Positions 14,001-22,941 of a stretch of DNA of 64,000 nt are shown here, one piece after another. Source of the DNA: Triatoma infestans (Eukaryota > Arthropoda > Insecta > Hemiptera > Reduviidae). Position 1 is the stretch's first letter. Every line of letters starts with the position of its first letter. The notes beneath the pieces are model-generated. The model did no database searches. It saw nothing but the letters and a program-made list of their open reading frames with translations, and had not been told where the DNA came from. The stretch covers positions 124,001-188,000 of the forward strand of contig JAAEAF010001077.1 in NCBI GenBank assembly GCA_011037195.1, in the 5' to 3' direction. The translations under genes and the position numbers were made by a program.

Positions 14001-17000
14001 AATACTTAGACTGTACTTTTGTTAGGCAATTGTACCGGGAATGACTACAAAAATAAAGTTGACAAATGCCAGTTTTACTTTCTCTAACTGGTGTTAGAGG
14101 AAGTACTGCGATCATGTCCAATTTTCGATAACAAGTTTAAATATACTTTTTCTTGTTTATGTGAATAGCATAATAATTCAAAAATGAAAAACCGCAGAAA
14201 GTTCATACTTTACATTTCATTTGTGTATCAGCATGGGTTCAAACAGGAACTTATCTGTCAAACATCCTCAAACGGAAGTGCGATTTTACAGAATAGATTT
14301 TTAAGTTCTTTTGCGATTTTCTTCAAACTTGTTATATTAACAACACATGCAATAAAGAGCTACAATTTTTACTTGAAAACCATTCTCTGGGAAAATTTGA
14401 TTAAGGGAGTTTTTGTCAGAATGGTTGGGGTTATGTTTTCCTTTACAGTACTATTTCAATTTATTATATAATTGTATGATCTAAACAATATTAAATAGAA
14501 TTAAATATGCTACCCGACTTTGAAGAAAATCGGTCGACTGGAAGTGTGTTTTTATTGCTTATTTCAGTTTTCTACTATTTTATCCATAAAAAAATTAAAA
14601 ACGACGGATTTCATTAAATTTGTCAAACTAACTATGACTATGAGAGACCTATCACTTTTGTTACTTTTTTCCAGTAAATTTATTTGAAGAAGTTTTGAGG
14701 GTGGAGGAGGTATGGTTTCCTAAAAAAAAAAAAGTTTATTTCTTCAAGTTTATATTATCCAATTGATATAAAAATTGCAGCTAAGCAAATATTTAGTAAA
14801 AATTTGAAGAAAATTGATCACTTAATTCTGTGTAAACTGCAGTTGTCGTGTGAATTCTTCACTCCAGATTTTTTATTTATCGACGCATCTGTTTTTTTAT
14901 TTTTATTTGTAAGTTCGAAGAAAGTTTGGCAATCAGAACTGTGAAATTACTGTAGGAGAAAAGTTGTGTGAATGTTATTTTTTATTGGAAAAAAACTGGG
15001 CTTAGCTACTTCGTATGATGGTACTTATCAAATTGTAAATATAAAATGAAAGTATGCATGATAATAAGCTTAAGTGTGCCAGTGTGGGTATTCAAACAAA
15101 TCAACTAACACTACAATTTCAACAATAATAGAAATGCGTTTAATGGTTACAATTCAGTATCCTACAACATCTATCACTCTGCAAAACCCCCCAGAATCTC
15201 ACAAATTAATTAACAAAAAAAAAAATGAATTCTTAATTACCTTTATTCTTTCAATAACTTCTCTTGGTAATGCGTTCTTTATGGTTCTATTATTGTTTGA
15301 CGGCACTGGTTTTTTAGGTCCATACGAATTTTGTCTATTGTACGTTGAAATGTTGCCGTTTTTATTATTATTATTATAATTATTAAATTTTGCTAGAAGC
15401 TTATTATTGTTCATAAGAGCTTCAGAAGCTTCAAATTGTTCAAGTAATGTATCCAGATTATGGGCTTCAATTGCTAAAAAAAAAAAATGATATAGCACTT
15501 TATTAAAAAAATTAAATGAAATCACAGACATTTAAAATTAAATGTAACATTCGTATAACACCATTTACTTAAATAGTTAATGTTTACAATAACTTTTAAC
15601 TGTAGTATTATTTATAAACTTTCCACAGTTTTAATCATGTCTGTAGTCTGCCATAAGTTTATCTTTGGCTGTCGTGTGACATTTCAAGGAGAGTGTAAGG
15701 TCATAAGTTTTCCGACAATGTGCCATAGCAATATAAAATACTATTCCAGTGTAAAAAGGTAATATTAAATTATTTTTACCTGGCTTAGATTCACGAATTG
15801 TTTCAATATTGGCAGAATCTTCATCATCAGGTTCTACTTTAATTTCAACTACATCGTAATTATCTGGTCCAAGATCTGTGGTGAACATCTTGATGTCCGT
15901 TTTTTCCTCTTTGATCCTAAAAGTGAAAATCATTTAAATAATTACCAAATTCGCTATCAATCCGATTTAAAAAATAACGTGATTTTACTGATTTAATAGA
16001 TCTTAAAGATACTAGATGGAAACGAGATAAAACTATCACTCTATCGTATCAAACTCTGATGATGAATTTGTACATTCAACTTACTCGTGTCCGGAAATTT
16101 CTAAAAATGGTGGATTCGCTGCCAAACAATCCTCCTGTTTTGGATGAAAAATATCCAGTTCTGGGCTTAAAACTGGCATTTCATGTCCAGACGAAGCACT
16201 CTGATAAGATATCTCTTCGTTGATTGGTTCCTGCTTTATGTTAATATTTATATTCGAATTTGGTGATGTAATTATTTCATTTGATGTTTCACTAATCGAT
16301 TGTGATAATTCTTGTTCTAAACAAATATTATTTAATAATAACCCGTTCGTTTCATTTAAATTTGATTTATCTATTTGCCTTAATTTAATATCAATTTGTG
16401 TATTTATTTCTGTATTTAAGGATGGTTCATTATCATTCTCTTGATTATCGGTAATTATTTCAACATTTGGAAAATCTATCAAATTTTCATCTTCGAAGTA
16501 TGGTTCGCTTTTAATTTTATCAATAGGTATTGTTCCAAAGATATCTGGTAAATCATCTGGAATCGGTGATAACAATGAGTCCTTAAGAGCTTCATCTCGG
16601 GACTGAAAAATAATTTCAAGGATTAAAAATTTAGTTTGTTGTTGAGTTTCATCAGTTTTTTTATTTATTATTATCTTTCTTTATGAAAATACTTTGTTTT
16701 TCTTCTAATAGTAACTGTCAGAAAGAAGTTTATTAATTTTAATGCATGTACACTTACCTAACATTACTTTGTTTTTATATAGCACTTGCATAAAAAGCAC
16801 GTATATTGTATAAAATCTAATTTGAAAATATTTATAATTCAATTAAAGTTTTGTAACAACTAACTTTACAACAATACATGTATTTACTTTTTAGATGGAT
16901 AATAATGTTTATAAAAAGTTGTGGCTTCGTAATTGACAAACTTTCTTGTTATACTGTTGTTCGACTACACCGTTGGACCACATAACCCATAATGATTGAA

Positions 17001-18668
17001 CCATGTATCACTCGCATAAAAGCTAACGTTAGATACGTTTTTCAACATTATCACAAAATAATTATTGACATAATATCGTACACATAATAAAAAAAAAAAG
17101 AAAAAGGAAGACAAACGTACCTGCAACGATGAAATATGCTGTTGCCAATCTTCGAAAGTTTTTCTATAGTCTTCTTTACCTTGCTTTTGAGGACTGGAAA
17201 ACACATATGAATAATTTTAGAATGATTTGTTACAGGAATGAATATAAAGTAAACCAGAATAAGTACAAAATAATTATATAATACTAACATTTCTTCTGGA
17301 ATAATCCATTCTGGGGATCTATCAACATAATCAATTGTAAAAACATTGAACATTGAGTTTTCGCTTTCAAAACCATTACTCTGAAAAAATAACATTGCAA
17401 GGCATTTAATTAGGTAAATTTGAAAAGACTCAAAATATTATTATTGTAAAATAATAACAAATAAAAATAATTTTTAAGGATAAGAAATATTAATACAAGG
17501 GGATACACCGTGGAGGTTCAGTTCAATATACATAGTAAATTATTCTTAAAATATTTGATTTTGGTGGAGGGGAGATTTAGGATATTAGGATGAATGGTAA
17601 TTATGAAGAATAATGAGTCTAATGTGACTGACACTGCTTTTGAGTCTATACTACCTTGTAACTCTCAACTTCTAAAAGTGTCATGCAGACAGACATGTTT
17701 TCAAAAAGGTAATTAAAAAGACATACTACCCCAATAAAAATAAACTTTAAATCATTAACAACTGGTAAACGGTGATACAAAAGGGATTTTTTTTATTTTA
17801 AGCCATGGCGCGTCAGCATCTGGTCATTGGCGCCAGGAGCCTTCTCAGTGCACTGCCGGCCTCCGGACAGTATTCTCTCGTCACACACAACACTGTCCAT
17901 CACCGACAGTGAGCTGTAGAAGCAAAATGAAGATGTTATTATTCTAAGCCTGTTGCCAAGCGACCTGGGAATCCAATTTAAAGCAATGAAATGATGAAAT
18001 TCATTATTAATTAATTAAAAATTATTATTTCCTAAAAATGATTTAATGAAAATAACTATTTTTTCTTTTTTTTGACTGTTGGAAGGACCAAGTCCTACGC
18101 TATCCCAAGTTCGGAATCTTCTCAGTGAACTGCCAACCTCCGGGCAGTGTTCTGTTATTACAGACAATCTGTCTTCCACCGGACAATGAGTTGTAGAGGC
18201 TCCTAGGCGAGAAAATCCAAGATAGCATTGATGGATTCGTATCCCGGGGTCTCCGCGTTGCTGGTCCAGTGCGCTACCATTGAGCCAATCTCATCCATAA
18301 TAATGAAATTAAGTATTAATAGTAATTGGAAAGAGTGTCAGCTACAATGAACCCACCAAACACAATTACTACTTGAATGAATCTTCATAAAGGAATATAC
18401 GAAAGTATAGCTTAACATAAGAACATGAACCTTGGTGAAGGGAACGTACTTATTTGAAGATATTACTAAGTTGGAGAAACAAGATAAGAATTAAGAGGTA
18501 ACATACAGACTGATCTTGTCACAGGTACATATTTATAACTTTTTTTTTTTACTTTCCAAACATAAACAAACAGGGAAATTACAGAGCTTGGAAAAATCGA
18601 ATTACCTGTTCATATCCATCAGTCGAAAAATATTCACTATCGTGTTTATTTAAGAAACCAGTTTCCAT
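3646..18668 (-). CDS. srl: Spargel / PGC-1 family transcriptional coactivator (17 coding exons)
   Basis: Nuclear coactivator of the PGC-1 family, which in animals drives mitochondrial and metabolic genes by binding transcription factors and HCF-1 and by RNA-linked functions. Coding exons in order: 18668-18606, 17380-17289, 17193-17121, 16602-16085, 15916-15780, 15473-15241, 13881-13768, 11465-11295, 9733-9617, 8258-8072, 7924-7822, 7717-7610, 5762-5697, 5570-5463, 5220-5032, 4529-4384, 3758-3646. All have AG/GT borders and the phases add to 846 codons including TGA. Seen along the protein: acidic N-terminus, PsiKxE sites (K107, K199, K251, K275, K495), LDTLL at 301-305, DHDY at 422-425, RS-rich 600-697, RRM about 720-800 with RNP2 VIYVGQI and RNP1-like DNYGFVTF, and C-terminal SYDILLREAQEKIR. 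The last three match PGC-1 proteins closely. The family call is firm; single exon edges, especially exon 8, are inferred. Introns are heavily invaded by repeats. Confidence 0.93.
4384..4529 (-). CDS. srl: spargel exon 16, RRM second half
   Basis: 146 bases, acceptor ATTTACAG, donor GTAAGG. It reads DNYGFVTFAYKVDAYKAVEH (RNP1 region), then CFGGRRAFCKQRYSDL, matching the RRM end and the following conserved strip of PGC-1 proteins. Confidence 0.95.
4838..4871 (-). repeat. Degenerate Penelope-type hairpin motif
   Basis: The minus strand shows CTGAAAA, a GGCAA-TTGCC-type hairpin and GAAACGTCGG. The CTGANGA box has lost its G. In a spargel intron. Confidence 0.4.
5032..5220 (-). CDS. srl: spargel exon 15, RRM first half
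   Basis: 189 bases, acceptor GGATTAG, donor GTAAGT. It contains IEERRVIYVGQI, nearly the same as the start of the PGC-1 RRM, then LRERFETFGPI. RNP2 is VIYVGQI. Symmetric phase. Confidence 0.95.
5463..5570 (-). CDS. srl: spargel exon 14, RS domain part 3
   Basis: 108 bases, acceptor CATGTAG, donor GTTCTG (a weak donor). It includes LSRSRSRSRSS followed by a Tyr/Arg-rich tail. Symmetric phase, like its neighbours. Confidence 0.83.
5697..5762 (-). CDS. srl: spargel exon 13, RS domain part 2
   Basis: 66 bases (or 63). The acceptor is the tandem AAGGAG, so splicing may add or drop one arginine. It reads RWSSKGRRPRSRSRSSSSAR, with donor GTAAGA. Symmetric phase. Confidence 0.82.
6340..6620. repeat. 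Worn dispersed-repeat fragment
   Basis: TTGCACTTCCAGTTTGCTGA, TTCGTTTCTGAGATATTCTG and CACACATACAGATCACTC keep the repeat order, reverse orientation. Similar scraps occur at 3985-4120, 8500-8790, 20990-21260 and 63230-63280. Confidence 0.5.
6890..7128. repeat. Foldback repeat with Penelope-type arms (copy 1)
   Basis: The left arm (GTGGTAGGCTGCTTCATTTT) and right arm (AAAATGAAGCAGAC...) are inverted around a short loop, more diverged than the copy at 13.5 kb. The arms carry CTGATGATGG...TTGAAAGCC, a worn form of the hammerhead-like motif. It lies in a spargel intron. Confidence 0.8.
7242..7275 (+). ncRNA. Hammerhead-like motif
   Basis: CTGATGA, A, GACCC-GATCTAA-GGGTT, GAAAC, GTTGAC. A five-pair stem II (one G-T pair) and the GAAAC box are clear; flanking stem I pairing is poor. 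Confidence 0.35.
7610..7717 (-). CDS. srl: spargel exon 12, RS domain part 1
   Basis: 108 bases, acceptor TTTACAG, donor GTTTGT. Rich in Arg-Ser, with RSRSRWRSRERS at the end. Both borders split a codon after its second base, so the exon is symmetric. Confidence 0.87.
7822..7924 (-). CDS. srl: spargel exon 11
   Basis: 103 bases, acceptor TTTTCATAG, donor GTTAGT. It reads DSNPTPSMMNAQVQIQLSD and then a Lys/Glu-rich tail, and leads straight into the RS domain. Confidence 0.82.
8072..8258 (-). CDS. srl: spargel exon 10, Lys-rich
   Basis: 187 bases, acceptor ATTTTCAG, donor GTTTGC. It starts NESPDKSIKDESTEEPKKKK and contains LNLEEYRSRRK, a basic segment that may serve as a nuclear localisation signal (inferred). 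Confidence 0.87.
8969..9280. repeat. Foldback repeat, second family
   Basis: The left end ATCAAACAAGCAAAAAATTA and right end AATTTTTTCCTTGTTTGAT are inverted. The arms carry TCCTCAGGAACTG / CAGTTCCTAAGGA and a CGAAACGT motif. A single arm of this family sits at 32254-32405. Confidence 0.85.
9617..9733 (-). CDS. srl: spargel exon 9
   Basis: 117 bases, phase 0 at both ends, acceptor CTTAG, donor GTAAGT. It reads VKPGESLLIKNHIKKN and later LTIKSES, another PsiKxE site (K495). Confidence 0.85.
11000..11064 (+). repeat. Uninterrupted poly(A), about 65 bases
   Basis: A pure A run (T on the spargel sense strand), 84 bases past the read-through stop of exon 8. Longest homopolymer in the window; the length in the assembly may not be exact. 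Confidence 0.95.
11295..11465 (-). CDS. srl: spargel exon 8 with DHDY motif
   Basis: It starts TTAKRGETVKLDHDYCNG. DHDY fits the (D/E)HxY HCF-1-binding motif known in PGC-1 family proteins. A consensus donor GTAAGT at 11294-11289 follows GLESGD in phase 0 and joins exon 9 in frame. Reading through the donor stays open for 48 more Ser-rich codons to a TAG at 11150-11148. That could be a later donor or a retained-intron isoform. Confidence 0.8.
12591..12822 (-). mobile_element. 5'-truncated LINE 3' end with target-site duplication
   Basis: A GC-rich 232-bp insert in AT-rich intron DNA, flanked by the 14-bp direct repeat GAATCGCACCTTTA (12577-12590 and 12823-12836). On the minus strand it carries GAGAGGGTGCT, as in the 3' coding end of the 45.8-kb LINE, then CACAATAGATCC and GTCGCGGT as in its 3' UTR. 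It ends in a TCTATC-type tetranucleotide tail. The open frame across it is not a gene. Confidence 0.85.
13475..13740. repeat. Foldback repeat with Penelope-type arms (copy 2, near-perfect)
   Basis: Arms 13507-13597 and about 13645-13737 are almost exact reverse complements, with a loop near 50 bases. Each arm holds the CTGAAGAT-GGGC-GAAC-GCCC-GAAAC core. Such a palindrome is young or recently converted. It lies in the spargel intron between exons 7 and 8. Confidence 0.9.
13659..13696 (+). ncRNA. Hammerhead-like ribozyme motif (best example)
   Basis: Order seen: CATC, CTGAAGA, T, GGGC-GAAC-GCCC hairpin, GAAA, CCGG, TC, GATG. CATC and GATG can pair (stem I), the hairpin is stem II, and the self-complementary CCGG could make a very short stem III before the cleavage-site-like GTC. 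One extra base after CTGANGA and a weak stem III depart from the canonical form. Penelope-like elements are known to carry minimal hammerheads of this kind. Activity is not shown. Confidence 0.5.
13768..13881 (-). CDS. srl: spargel exon 7
   Basis: 114 bases, phase 0 at both ends. It starts DSSSRKKGISVVPAARLP, with donor GTTAGT. Basic and short; it could be skipped without changing the frame. Confidence 0.82.
14075..14985 (+). repeat. Dispersed ~1-kb repeat, full-length copy
   Basis: It starts TTTACTTTCTCTAACTGG, has an internal pair of GGAAGTG sites about 270 bp apart, and ends near GGAGAAAAGTTGTGTGAATG. No coding capacity. In the spargel intron between exons 6 and 7; the open frame at 14184 is part of it. 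Confidence 0.75.
15241..15473 (-). CDS. srl: spargel exon 6 with LXXLL box
   Basis: 233 bases after a T-rich acceptor; donor GTAATT. It contains HNLDTLLEQFEAS, a match to the LXXLL nuclear-receptor box (residues 301-305), then an Asn-rich stretch and ALPREVIERIK at the end in phase 0. Vertebrate PGC-1 proteins also carry LXXLL boxes in this half. Receptor binding here is inferred. Confidence 0.88.
15780..15916 (-). CDS. srl: spargel exon 5
   Basis: 137 bases, acceptor CTTTTAG, donor GTAAAA. It contains IKEEK and IKVEPDDEDS, two further PsiKxE sites. It carries one base into exon 6, completing an alanine codon. Confidence 0.85.
16085..16602 (-). CDS. srl: spargel exon 4, acidic activation region
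   Basis: Largest exon (518 bases), with acceptor TTTTTCAG and donor GTAAGT. It begins SRDEALKDSLLSPIPDDLPD and is rich in D, E, N and S. It holds the SUMO-type sites IKSEP (K107) and IKQEP (K199), and a late PKQE. The composition matches the N-terminal activation half of PGC-1 proteins; no fold is visible. Confidence 0.88.
17121..17193 (-). CDS. srl: spargel exon 3
   Basis: Short 73-base exon with acceptor TTTTCCAG and donor GTACGT. It reads PQKQGKEDYRKTFEDWQQ and ends in phase 0. Confidence 0.8.
17289..17380 (-). CDS. srl: spargel exon 2
   Basis: Acceptor TTTTTTCAG, donor GTTAGT. The reading starts SNGFESENSMFNVF and carries two bases into the next exon. Acidic and aromatic residues fit the activation region. 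No stop in this phase. Confidence 0.8.
17787..17940 (-). repeat. SINE body fragment
   Basis: The same body as the 18.07-18.30 kb SINE (CTTCTCAGTG, CTGCCGGCCTCCGGACAG) without the tRNA head. A smaller scrap (GAACTGTAGAGGCTTCTAGG) is at 52215-52260. Confidence 0.6.
18068..18298 (-). repeat. tRNA-derived SINE
   Basis: The minus strand has the A-box-like TTGGCTCAATGGTAGCGC (near 18288-18271), then GGGATACGAATCC as B box (near 18245-18233), a body with GGAGGTTGGCAGTTC, and a T-rich plus-strand start (A-rich tail). Spacing is tRNA-like. Confidence 0.75.
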
Positions 18669-18697
18669 GACAAGAACCACTTTTTGAAATGAGTAAT
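18606..18697 (-). CDS. srl: spargel exon with start codon
   Basis: The acceptor TTTTGCAG ends at 18698. The ATG at 18668-18666 begins METGFLNKHDSEYFSTDGYEQ, and the donor GTAATT follows 18606 in phase 0. The 29 bases before the ATG are taken as 5' UTR. They hold no in-frame stop, so an upstream start in an earlier exon cannot be excluded. Confidence 0.75.
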
Positions 18698-19523
18698 CTG
18701 CAAAAGAAACATTTTTAATGGTTCAAGCATTCTTAGAGAATCAAAAGTGACATATTTTATGCTGTTAAATATAGTATTTCGATTAAAATTAGCTACCATA
18801 CGTTAGCAAAATGTACACAGTCTAAGCTTTACCTTTTCATTTTGTTACTTTTATTAATTAAAATTTGAATAGAAATGAACAAATAAGCATACAATTTTAT
18901 AAGAAAATGGTATTCTGCAACGCAATCATGAACTTTCAAATATTCTAAAACAAACTGAAAAGACTAGGTATGAAATGAATGTCAGCGACAAATGTTAATT
19001 TTTAATAGAACTAGACAACTTCTTTTCCACATTTGCATTTGCATAAGCGAAATAATTTGCAATAAAATCTAAGAAAATCTTCTTTTTTGTAACGATCAAA
19101 ACATTCCATACTGAATGTTCAGAGTGCTTAAATAATCTATACTACTGGCAAACTTGCCAAATAATTATAGAATTATTGAAGTCCACTAATAAATAAAAAA
19201 GAAAAAGTGAGTTATTTACAAATAAAATTCGAAAAAGTATTTAAATGTAGATGAAGGAAGTTTGAGGTTATGTACAAAACTGATTGGTATCAATGAAATT
19301 AAGGATACGCTCTTCAAACAACTTTTTTTAAATATTTAATAAACAGCACTTTATTCACTTCATTACAAACCTTCAAATGCCAATTATGTTTTCAACTAAA
19401 AGGTGGTGTTATTTATAGATTTGGTTGAGTGAATTAAAATTAGGCAGGGTACTCTTCAAGAAAAAAAAAAACGTGGTCAAAGGACAATATGCTTTGTGAA
19501 TGTTATTATTTAATTACACTTAC

Positions 19524-19760
19524 GGTCTTTGTTGGTACACTGAAAATGTTAATCACTTCAAATAAAACAAATATATCACAGACAACAAACATAAAACAAC
19601 ATGACACAATTATATCAAGCACAGAAAAAAGTCAACAACTGCATTAACGACCTAAACAAGTCTGCTGTCACGTGAAATCTTTCCGGTACTACCACTACAC
19701 GCATTTCTAAATGCCCGCTTATTTTTAAATTTGACATAGCAATTAGCAAATTGTGACTCC
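19524..19760 (-). promoter_or_regulatory. Candidate first 5' UTR exon and promoter of spargel
   Basis: On the minus strand a consensus donor (GACC then GTAAGTG) lies at 19523, and could splice to the acceptor at 18698 just before the start exon. Just upstream are a perfect E-box CACGTG (19669-19674) and an ETS-like TACCGGAAAG. Both are plausible for a mitochondrial-regulator promoter, but short motifs are weak evidence. The transcription start is not located. Confidence 0.35.
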
Positions 19761-20229
19761 AGTTTGTTCAATACAAGCATACCGTATCAGTTTCTTCCTT
19801 CTAAGTTGTGATACAAAAAAATATGATTTTTACTGTTGTAATTAACAATTAAGTTTATTTAAACTCTTACATAAGTCGAAAAATTCTTGATTTAATAACG
19901 AAAAAACAAGTTGGTATACTTCAGATGCGCAAAGAATTGTTCTGAAGCAGCCAACGGTTCAAAATTATCAGATATAATACCTGGTTAAAAAAAAATACAT
20001 ATTTTCTTAATTTATTGTTTGTGAAAAATTATTCCGATAGTTTTATATGCCTAATAAAAAGATTTCATTGAAATTCTTAGTTCAATTCAAAAGCATCTTC
20101 GAACCTTTTTTTAGGTTTTTTAATTTGGAATGTTTTTGGAATTCAATATATTGAAGGAAGTAAGTATTCTAAATCAAAATCCTTTATTTATTAAATATTC
20201 AAGATCAATATGGTTTTATCCTCAATGCT

Positions 20230-20340
20230 AGTTTACATCTGAGATTTTATCCGTCGTAAAATGCTTTTTTTTGTTGGTTCTGACCAGTTTCGAATTCTAA
20301 TTCATCGCTAGAATATTGTTATCAAGTTCATATAGAGATT
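20230..20340 (-). repeat. Penelope-type terminal repeat piece
   Basis: The minus strand reads CTAGCGATGAATTAGAATTC, GAAACTGGTCAGAACC and GACGGATAAAATCTCAG, matching the 55.7-kb unit in order. Confidence 0.5.
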
Positions 20341-21912
20341 GACTTCAACTTCAAGTTTCTTTAAAGAAACTGAAATTCCTTTAAGGGAGAAATGGACATG
20401 CTACTTTTCCACGGGATACTTAGGAGTCCTAGCAGATACCCCAGCTTAACATACCAAACACTTACAGATTACGTAAGACTTGCAGAGTAGTTATTAAAAT
20501 ATTATGGAATCACTTGTTTTAGCATATCCAGAGACAATCTACAGATTACACATAACATCTGTATCTTTCCATAAATCATTAAAAAAGAACACAGACAAGA
20601 AAATCACAGTTTATCTTCCAGGTTACAGTTGCTTCGTATCCACTACCCCTACATCTATATCCATCCTGATCAAATTCATTTAATTTTTTTTCGTATAAGA
20701 GCACATTAAAAATTGTATTGATAGTGAGAATTTAATATAAAAAATTAGGAATAATTGCAAAAATTCTTGTTAAAGCAGTAAAAGAAAGTTAAATTTTCTT
20801 AAAATAGGAATTTTTACTAAATATTTAGTACCTTTATCGCTTCTAGATGAAGTCCAATATCCCAGCTCCATAGAACAGTTAAAAATCAAATTTCCTGAAA
20901 CGTTGTTTCAAATAGATTTTATATTTATAGAAAGTATGCAAGTTTAAAGGAAATCTTTCGAACCGTTTTAGAAATTCACAAGTGAAGTGAAAAAAACCCT
21001 TCAACAAAGTTGCACTTCTGCTTGACCCATTTCTTCAATTTTGGTTATTATTAAAAACATTTAATTTTTTAAAAATCTATTTTCTAAAAATAATCTACTT
21101 TTCCAAAAATCTATTTTCCTAAAAAAAGGTTTCAAATTAAATTGATAATTCTGTGTTTAATTAGTATGCGAAGTTTAAAGAAAATATGAACCATACTGCA
21201 GTAAGAGAAACTTTCTTTGGGTAAACAGTCAAACCAAAAAACGAAGTTTTTACATACTATAATCGATTATTTCTAAACGAAATTGTACGGACATAAGTTT
21301 TTTGTTTAATTGTAAGAACTATGTTGAGACATTTCTTAGGGTAGATGTGTGGACAGTATTGCTTTAACGCCAATCCATTAAGGCTTCAACCTTCTGTGTA
21401 CAAATAGTTGAAATATGTAAATGTGACAAATGTTGAATGTGTAAGTTTGAGTATGCGTTTTGTGGTGCGCTAAAGTTTGTCTCTGAGTTATGTTAAACTC
21501 AAGCAATTGCATGTATCAATACCTCTACAGGTCCTGTGTATATTGTTTGAATCTTTGAATGCAGGAGGTTTCAGTGTGTAAAGTATTGTTTGATTGTTAG
21601 GCTGGGATGCCAAGATCTTTAAATAAAATACAAAACTGCAGTTCTTCGCCTTAATGTTTAATATTAGTTAGTTCTTTGGTTTAGTGTAGCCATATACGAT
21701 TATTTTTTAAAATCATCGACAAAAGAAATATTACAAAATGCACAAATTTTCTTTTAACCAGGATTTTTTTTCAGAGCTCTAACATGAAGAAGGGTGAGGT
21801 TACATGCTAGTAGCCGTTGACTACAATGAAGTAACATTGTAGTCCAAAACACAGCGTTAATAACATTAAAGGATCTGAACATAACATTCATTTTGAAATT
21901 TAAAGTAGCAAA

Positions 21913-22134
21913 TTGCACACCCCAAAAGTATTTTGTTGGAAAAATGTTTCAAAACAGTTCAAACAGTATTGTATTCTTTTCAATTATTGTATATTCTGTG
22001 ACACACTAGAAAGGGCAAGCCAAAATGAAATAAAACAAGCTGAAGATGACCTCATTAGGTTCTATTTTGTTCAAGAGAATGAAATTATTGAAATAGATGA
22101 AATTGTGAAGACTAGAACGAGTTGCTGTCACTAA
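21913..22134 (+). CDS. Unrecognised short ORF between the two genes
   Basis: 73 codons, with a plausible-looking end (ASQNEIKQAEDDLIRFYFVQ) before TAA. No known match and no clear splice partners; it may be chance. Confidence 0.15.
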   Translation: MHTPKVFCWKNVSKQFKQYCILFNYCIFCDTLERASQNEIKQAEDDLIRFYFVQENEIIEIDEIVKTRTSCCH

Positions 22135-22447
22135 TTTATCCCTGTTAATAAAAAATTCAACTTCCTCTCTCACCAATACCAGATTCTTATAATAAATCTA
22201 GCGATATTTTAAGGTTATTTCAAATGTAAATAAATAATTTTATTATTTTTAATTTGTGAAGGGGCAGATAACTTTTACAGTTATCTCGTATGGACACTAA
22301 CAATAACCAAGGTAATTTTATTATGTTATTATTAAAACTTTTACTAACAGATTGTTATAGTGAATAATTCTTTTCAACTATCCAGTTAGAAAAAAAAAAA
22401 AAATTGGCCAATTATTTGAGTACAAATCTTTTTATTATAATTTTTTC

Positions 22448-22910
22448 TTTTATAATAAATTATCTCTAGTGCCAGAATTTTTGTATTTAAAAATGGCTAC
22501 AGTAACATAGTTGAACTTTTATTGTCGTTGCAAGGTTATTATAGTGCTTAAACCAATCTACCATCCCCCAAAATCCATTAGGTAAATACAAACAAAATCC
22601 AACAATATACTTAAGAATCACAAATAGTTTTCGTTCTGGAACATCACAGATATTGTTTGATTATCTCAATCTGTTATTGAGATTGTTCAAATCATTTAGT
22701 TCATGCGACCAAATAATATATATTAATTTTAATGCAGATTAAGAGAAATTTTTAAAATTATCAACTATTTTTTAAAATTAAAAAAAAAGATCATGTGTTT
22801 CTTTTTTTATTAAATATATTCTTTTATGGAAATAATACGTTAAATTTTTTTTTTATAATAAATTATCTCTAGTGCCAAAATTTTTGTATTTAAAAATGGC
22901 TACAGTAACA
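22448..22910 (+). repeat. 60-bp direct duplication of the coiled-coil gene start
   Basis: 22448-22507 and 22851-22910 match at 59 of 60 bases (G/A difference in the middle) and are 403 bp apart. Each includes CTCTAG, an AT-rich leader and ATGGCTACAGTAACA. The first copy is closed by TAG after five codons (MATVT), so only the second leads into the gene. Confidence 0.9.
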
Positions 22911-22941
22911 CATCATAAAATACCTGTTGAAAATTGGTTAG
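22896..22941 (+). CDS. Coiled-coil gene exon 1 with start codon
   Basis: ATG at 22896 reads MATVTHHKIPVENWL, with donor GTAAGT after 22941. The 60 bases ending at 22910 are a near-copy of 22448-22507. CTCTAG before the ATG could also act as an acceptor for a 5' UTR exon. Confidence 0.75.

Larger units (their letters stand above)
19761..22447. other. Intergenic stretch between divergent genes
   Basis: AT-rich, with a Penelope-type piece at 20.2-20.3 kb and dispersed-repeat scraps at about 20.9-21.3 kb. No convincing gene. 21.30-21.70 kb is less AT-rich and unassigned. Confidence 0.5.
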
